Assembly: GCA_028554795.2 (NCBI GenBank)
Contig: JAPYKE020000263.1
Coordinates: 1,815,001 to 1,879,000 of the forward strand
Source of the DNA: Sinohyriopsis cumingii
Taxonomy: Eukaryota; Mollusca; Bivalvia; Unionida; Unionidae
DNA length: 64,000 nucleotides
Reading direction: 5' to 3'
The notes under the pieces were generated by a model, which saw nothing but the letters and a program-made list of their open reading frames with translations, ran no database searches and was not told where the DNA came from. Position numbers and translations under genes: made by a program. Every line of letters starts with the position of its first letter. Position 1 is the stretch's first letter. This document shows, one piece after another, positions 57,345 to 64,000 of this stretch.

Positions 57345-59077
57345 AACGGTCTTCATATATTTATTTAGGTCTAATAAATTTCCACAAACATGGAAAACTG
57401 CCAAGGTTATACCATTACATAAAGCAGGAACAAAAGATGATGTAAATAACTTCAGACCCATCTCTATCCTTCCTTGTCTCTCCAAATTACTAGAAAAACA
57501 TGTACATGATTCTTTTCTCAACTATTTAAACACTTATAATCTTATTCATGATAATCAGTCTGGCTTTCGCCAGAATCACTCCTGTGAAACTGCACTTGTA
57601 TCTTTGATTGATAAATGACTGAAAGCATTAGATCAAGGAGAAATGGTAGGCACTGTTATGGTTGATTTTGGTAAAGCTTTTGATCTTGTAGACCATGAAA
57701 TTTTGCTTGAAAAACTAAAAATCTATCAATGCAGTGAAAACTCCCTAAACTGGCTTACTTCTTACTTAACCGATAGAGTGCAAAAAGTATCTTTAAATGG
57801 TCAACTTTCTGAAAGTAAAAATATTAATTGTGGAGTACCACAAGGCTCTATCCTTCAAGGGCCTCTCTTATTCATACTATTTATCAATGATTTACCTCTT
57901 AAGATTGGAACTTCAGTTTCTTCCACTGACCTCTATGCAGATGATACTACACTGTCTGACATTGGTAAAACCAAAACAGTACTTGAAAATAACTTACAAG
58001 ATGCTCTCAACAGACTTCAAGTATGGTGCAAGGAAAACAGTATGATCATAAATACAGAAAGAATGAAAGCCCTACTAGTTACAACGCAACAAAAACGAGC
58101 AAGGCTAGATAGCGACAAACTCCAGGTTCTATTCGACAGTGTGAGCCTCATTATGACCTCTCAAGATAAAATTCTTTGTGTATTCGTGGATAACAGTCTT
58201 ACTTGGTCTATTCACATTAATAAACATATTTCAAAAAAGGTTAACTCTTATCTTTGGCTACTGAGGAAAATCAAAACATACATTCCTCTTCAGTATAGGG
58301 TCATCTTTTATAAAAGTTATATTCAGCCATATCTGGACTACTGTAATGTAATTTGGGGTAATACCTCTAATTCAAACATAACAACACTTTTAAGACTACT
58401 AAAGAGGGCTTGCCATTTAATTCTAGATCAAAGTATAGACAATTTTCAGGATGCAATGAATAATATAAAGATTTTAACAATACATGAAAGAAAATTTCTT
58501 AGAAAGGCCAAATTGATGTATAAAGTATCCAGAAAAGACATTCCTGTCTATCTAAGCAATATCTTTCACCATAGAGATGCTGATGGCACTCCAAATTTAA
58601 GGTCCATAAGAAGAAAAAATTACATCATACCAAGGCCAAAGAAGGAATTGTTTAAAAAAGGTTTTCAATATACTGGTCCACTGGTATGGAACAACATTCC
58701 CAGTGACATAAGGCAGGCTCCTAGCATTTCATCTTTTCACAATCACTGTCTTAAATGGATGAATCTTTAGAAAATTGAACAGTTCTAGTACAAAAAATAC
58801 TGCCTGCTTTTCGGTAATTTTACATCATTTTCATAGCTGAATATTTCAATGCAGGATTATATTTTATGTTTTATATATATATGTTTATGTCTTCACTGAT
58901 GCCTGTGAATGTGTTCCAGGCTTGATTTTTAGAATTTTAAAATTACTTAATTATTTAGTGTCAAGCCAGACTCTTCACATCATGTTGTATATACTGTATA
59001 TATTGTACATAACAGATAGAAGGTCTCAAGGTAGATTATTTCTGTAACTAATTGAGTTACCTTCTCTAAATTAAGTC

Positions 59078-59145
<68 letters not shown>
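57345..59145 (+). mobile_element. 5'-truncated non-LTR retrotransposon (LINE)
   Basis: Reverse-transcriptase coding region (to 58770), ~300-nt 3' UTR and an (ATT)n tail at 59081-59143. The 5' part, including any endonuclease, is missing. The 3' microsatellite tail and RT pattern suit a CR1/Jockey-group element. Confidence 0.88.
57380..58770 (+). pseudogene. LINE reverse transcriptase
   Basis: Motifs in order: WKTAKVIPLHKAG, NNFRPISILPCLSKLLE, DNQSGFRQNHSCETAL, VDFGKAFDLVDHEILL (first catalytic Asp), GVPQGSILQGPLLFILFIND, LYADDTTLSD (catalytic DD), then the C-terminal TGPLVWNNIPSDIR. One in-frame TGA at about 57616 (after LIDK) interrupts it; the 375-codon frame after it is open. Non-autonomous in this form. 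Confidence 0.9.
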
Positions 59146-59146
<1 letters not shown>

Positions 59147-59734
59147 TCCCTATGTATTTCAGCTATTCTGACCCAGGTTCATTTCTGTTAAAAGGGTATT
59201 CGGTGATGTAATTTAGATATTGGAGAAAGAGGAAGACAGACAGAAAGGTCTAAAGTAGAACGACAGCAAGAAGAAAAAACCTCATTTCTTTAAAGTGTAG
59301 TAATTACTTACTGAAAATAAGAGGCAAAGGTTAAATTGCAATAAAAATAATAAGATTTATCTAAAGTGAATAATAAGTTAAATATACAGTCACAATGATG
59401 GGTCTGTTTTTGATGGAAGACCAAATGTAGGAGGAAAATGAGGGAAGTATAAAAAATAATTTGATAAAATAAGTAATTAAAAGTGATTCACTAAAGAGCC
59501 ATGTACAGTAATGGAGTTTAATTCGCTGTATTGGACAGTAAGGGAGTCAAAAATACAATATTATAACAGAAATTGCAGTAATGTACATTAAATATTATAT
59601 TTTTTATTGTATGGACTTTAATAAATAAATCACATATATCTAATGTGGCTGTTGTATTGTTTTATTAGTATTCAGAATATGTTTTGATGAAAATAATGCA
59701 AAATAAAATGGAACAACTTTCACTTCTCTCTCTC

Positions 59735-60555
<821 letters not shown>

Positions 60556-60715
60556 AATGGTCTAACAGGCAATAGTATACCCCCAGTCCAGAGTATACTT
60601 GGGGTTAAAGCGGCCTAGGCTAGATTATACCCGGATATATTATGGCCTGGGCCAATTTATATGCTGGGGTATATTATGGCCTAGGCCAATTCATACCCCT
60701 CAGGCCAAATTATGC
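60556..60715. repeat. GGCC-rich inverted repeat arm, left
   Basis: Degenerate units with CAGAGTATACTTGGGG, GGCCTAGGC and ATTATACCC. The reverse complement of the arm at 62930-63095. Confidence 0.7.
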
Positions 60716-60845
60716 CCCTATTATATCAATAGCTTTGAGCGATATGCACAATAATTACTTAATTTTTCAACATTTTATTGAGGATTCAGCTTTGTCTGGT
60801 AAGTTAAGTGAGAAAGCTAACTGAACTAAAATCTTAAAACTTTTG

Positions 60846-61166
60846 ACCGCTCCGGTGGCCTAGTGGTTAGAGCGTCCGCCTCGGATGCGGGAGGTCGTGG
60901 GTTTCGATCCCTGGCCGAGTCATACCAAAGACTTACAAAAATGGTACTAACAGCTGCCTCGCTTGGCGCTCAGCATTAAGAGGTTAGTGTTAGGACTGGT
61001 CGGCCCAGTGTCAGGATAATGTGACTGGGTGGGACATCATGCTACATGTCAGCGGCATGATGCTCCAGTGCTAGAGATCACTATAAACTGCCACATTGCA
61101 GACATCGTAGCGATATGACTGAAAAATTATTAAAGCTACGTTAAAAATCCAAATCACACACACACT
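60846..61166 (+). mobile_element. tRNA-derived SINE family A, full-length reference copy
   Basis: A box TGGCCTAGTGG (60856-60866), B box GTTTCGATCCC (60901-60911), the family body and a CA tail. Best copy in the window. Confidence 0.92.
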
Positions 61167-61420
61167 AAACACTTTTATTATGTCAACCAGAAAAAACTTT
61201 AATCAGTAAAAATATTAGACTTCCACAAAGATCAAAGATTACTACCACACTTCTCAGTAGTGTTTACACATTAAAATAAAACCTCATATCTAAAACATTG
61301 TAATGCAATTGTAACATAATGTTCAATTAATTTCACTATTCATAATATAATAAAAGTCATGACGTCCTGAAACTTCAACTACTAAGACTGGTAAGTCCTC
61401 GCTATAATATAAATGTTCAA

Positions 61421-62340
61421 AGCTAAACACTGATAACAGCATCAAAATGATCATGCTTGTTTTCGAGATAAAGTGCATGATCTGTTGTTGACTGCAGATT
61501 GAAGCTTGCGGGATAAGTCAACCAATCCATGGAGTCACCGGCTTTTGTGTGGATGACGATGTCGCAACTCAGTAGATTCGCTGTGGCCATGATCTCTGCA
61601 TCTGTTGCCCAGACCCCATCATGGGAGATGCCAGAGGTGTTTAAATATTCATTCACATTTTGGTTCAAGTAGTCCTATAGTTCTTTTGTTAAGTCAGTGT
61701 TCATATGGTGGATGACTTTATCTCTGAGAAGGCAGTGGTTGTTTTCTGATCCTGACAAGATGTAGCTGATGGCCCGGAAGATGCAGTTCCCATCACCTTT
61801 GGTTTTATATATACGCTGTGGTTGTCCAAGGTCCCTTGTTCATCCATAGTACACAACCGTACCAAATGTAAGGGCAAGAGTGGTGCTGAGCTACTTTCTT
61901 CCTGAACTTGGTAGAGGGTTGAAAGTCTTGGTCTGCTTGTGTTTCAGTGAGATATAGATGTCATCATTGTCTGGTTCTTCATGTGGTCTTTTGAGTGTCT
62001 TTTGCTTTGGGCAGTCATTGGCAGAGTCACTGGGACAATCATCGGGGGACTGGGGTGGTGGAGAAGCCTCTTCATACTGGTAAATCTTAAGGTTGCTGGT
62101 GTGGTAGTGTTGCTCAGTATCTTGTCAGTCTTATTGTTTTACTTGTCCCTTGGTCAAGGATTCCACAACTATGTAGGGTCCAATCCAATGTGGTTCCAAC
62201 TTTGAACCCATGCGATGAATACGGCGCTGATTCTTGATATAAATGGTACTAGTGGAGCCAGCAGTGATGTCTTTGTTGCTGTTGTGTCGGCGATCTAAGG
62301 CACGCTTATGGTGTTAATGGGCAGAGTGGATGTTGGTACT
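61421..62340 (-). pseudogene. Integrase C-terminus fused to an OTU protease domain (Ginger/gypsy-like)
   Basis: Minus strand: ALDRRHNSNKD ... YIKNQRRIHRMGSKLEPHW, IGPYIVVESL is the C-terminal region of gypsy/Ginger integrases. After a frameshifted linker comes an OTU-type cysteine protease domain: KGDGNCIFRAISYILSG with the nucleophile Cys, GVWATDAEIMATANLL, and LENKHDHFDAVI with the catalytic His. A TAG interrupts the domain at about 61676. From memory of the family, Ginger1 DNA transposons carry C-terminal OTU, PHD, YqaJ or Ulp1 domains; some LTR elements could also fit. Confidence 0.7.
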
Positions 62341-62374
62341 GACTGTTGAATGGAGCTTTTTATGGATGGTTGTC

Positions 62375-62398
62375 AACCCTAACCCTAACCCTAACCCT
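62375..62398. repeat. Interstitial telomeric repeat
   Basis: Four perfect AACCCT units (the TTAGGG telomere motif in reverse complement), next to the 42-bp satellite. Confidence 0.95.
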
Positions 62399-62400
62399 AG

Positions 62401-62625
62401 CTGCAAAATATTTATATCCTCAGTTAGTGGCAAAACATTTATAACTTCAGATGGTCGTATTCAGTTAGTGGCAAAACGTTTAGAACTTCTGACGGTAGTG
62501 CCCAGTTAGTGGCAAAACATTTCTATCTTCTGATGGTAGTGCCCAGTTAGTGGCAAAATATTTATATCTTCTGATGGTAGTACCCAGTTAGTGGCAAAAC
62601 ATTTATATCTTCAGATGGTAACACC
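62401..62625. repeat. ~42-bp satellite
   Basis: About five and a half copies with CAGTTAGTGGCAAAACATTT and CTTCWGATGGTAGT. Confidence 0.93.
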
Positions 62626-62929
62626 CAAAAAGTAACAACATAATATTGCTAAAGTCTCATATTTTTTCTCAAGATTTTAGTTGAAGAGACTTCTGTTTTG
62701 CTAATTTGCACTTACATTAAAAATCATCCAAATATTAGCAAAAATGCCCCCCCCCCCGCCCCCCAAAAAACCAAAGCAAAAGACCCCCCTCCAAAAAAAA
62801 AAGTAAAAGCAGAAGAAAAGGCACGGTTACGAATATCAGTTTTGGATGCCTTGGTAGAAATGAACTGAGACTTGGCATTCTTCCATGGTTGAAAACTGAA
62901 AAGTAAATATTAATTTAATATACAATGGG
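62626..62929. other. Intergenic DNA with poly-C/A tracts
   Basis: C-rich and A-rich homopolymer tracts at 62746-62800. No gene recognised. Confidence 0.5.
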
Positions 62930-63095
62930 GCGTATTCTGGCCTGAATGGGTATGGTCTGGCCCAGGCTATTTTCCACCCCCAGGCATAGTTTAGTCTAGG
63001 ACACTTTATCCCCCGAAGTATACTCTGCCCTGGCCAAACTATACCCGGGTTTAATCTGGGCAGGGGTTAATTTGGCCTGCTACAATGGGATTCGG
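62930..63095. repeat. GGCC-rich inverted repeat arm, right
   Basis: Reverse complement of 60556-60715 (for example GAAGTATACTCTGCCCTGGCC). The arms enclose the SINE, the OTU pseudogene, the telomeric tract and the satellite. Confidence 0.7.
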
Positions 63096-64000
63096 AAGAA
63101 ATTCCCTGGCATATAGTCTGTTTTTAAATTCTTTACTTATTTTTTCCTCATAAATGAGAAGTTGTAAGCACTTTACATCCTATTCCTTGTTGTTTCTTTT
63201 CCACATAATAACTTATTTTTATAAAATGTTAAACTTTTACTAGTTTTTTTGCAAGATTGACTTAGTTTGCTTAATGTCTCTTGCCATTTAGTGGAATTGT
63301 TACATTGAATTTTGTAAAACCAGCTATAAACCAGACCTAATTACTCAACTTAAATGCTGACAGAAAGAGTCAAAGCAATTTATTTCATTTCCATAGCCCG
63401 ATGTGTAAACATGAAATCTTTTCAAAGCTATGCACAGAATAAGCAGGCCTATTACAAGTCATGAAAACAGATGTTGTGTCCCACATGTCAAAAATTAATA
63501 TTGTTTTAAACAGAATTTTCTGGTGACAGTTGGCTCTCTTCAAATGGTAAGCATAGCAGTATTTTATTTTCGTCAGTCAGCTGAATTCGGTATGCATTTT
63601 GCGCCAGTAATGGAGATGGATTAAGGTCTTACTGGATAGTTTCGTATTTTGACACCTCCCTAATTTTTAAGGTAAATGGCATGAATCTAATTATCACAAG
63701 CCTAGCATTTTATAATTCACACAGAAGCTAAATCTATAATGTGGTTTAGATTTACTTTGAGTTAGGCTTGGAAATGGGTTGGCTTGTTGGTGACTACCTG
63801 TCACAGTTAGACAAGCATTGGAGATCGAATGCGTAATTTGGGCTGCAAATCAACAGCCGACTTGGCCTACATATTTACATATGTCTGCTACAGAGGTAAA
63901 TATCTAAAAATCTAGATGATTGAGGGGTAATGAAAAGTATGCTAATTTGTTTGAGGGGGATGTGGGGAGGATGACGACAACTGTCAACATTGAATATATA
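63096..64000. other. AT-rich intergenic DNA
   Basis: No gene, RNA or repeat recognised to the window end. Confidence 0.5.

Noticed and set aside
60846..60930. Functional tRNA gene
   Set aside because: A and B boxes are present, but the B box has an insertion, no acceptor stem closes, and the head continues into the SINE body seen in five copies.

Overview
The window is animal nuclear DNA, most likely from a marine lophotrochozoan and probably a mollusc. The evidence is a split, intron-containing gene for a multi-C1q-domain protein (a family greatly expanded in molluscs), AT-rich intergenic DNA with long CA/TA/GA microsatellites, several copies of one tRNA-derived SINE, decayed LINEs and a Ty3/gypsy remnant. 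Species cannot be named from sequence alone.

Layout: 14-4108 is the 3' part of a C1q gene (four exons visible, at least three C1q domains). 6.3-9.4 kb is a graveyard of retroelements. 10192-23399 is Polinton-1 (Maverick class), lying left to right, truncated at its right end and heavily decayed. A CMC-like DNA transposon (18200-20597) sits in the end of its capsid gene. 23.4-32.1 kb holds satellites, SINEs and a LINE tail. 32159-49401 is Polinton-2, in the opposite orientation, bounded by 372-380-bp terminal inverted repeats. 49.4-64 kb holds foldback elements, inverted repeats, a longer LINE, a Ginger/gypsy-like integrase-OTU remnant, an interstitial telomeric tract and satellites.

The Polintons carry a virus-like gene set: protein-primed family B DNA polymerase, A32/FtsK-type packaging ATPase, chromodomain integrase, adenain-type protease, double-jelly-roll major capsid protein, penton-like minor capsid protein and small basic core proteins. 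The two copies are complementary. Polinton-1 lost polymerase and ATPase; Polinton-2 lost the protease and its neighbour. Most core genes carry lesions: mainly frameshifts in copy 1, and mainly a single in-frame stop per gene in copy 2.

The most interesting signal is in the accessory genes at the element ends. Seven short genes (five in Polinton-2, two in Polinton-1) each end 24-29 nt before a hairpin that matches the metazoan histone-mRNA 3' stem-loop: 6-bp stem, TTTC loop, ACCCA-like flank. Each hairpin is followed, always after exactly 13 nt, by a purine block (GAAAAGA) resembling the U7-binding histone downstream element. Several of these genes also share a repeated upstream motif (GGGGATGTTTTCC...CGTCCGCGC) and a TATA box at a near-constant distance from the ATG. 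This suggests a Polinton gene class using replication-dependent histone mRNA 3' processing, hence possibly S-phase expression, while the capsid/protease unit uses ordinary poly(A) signals.
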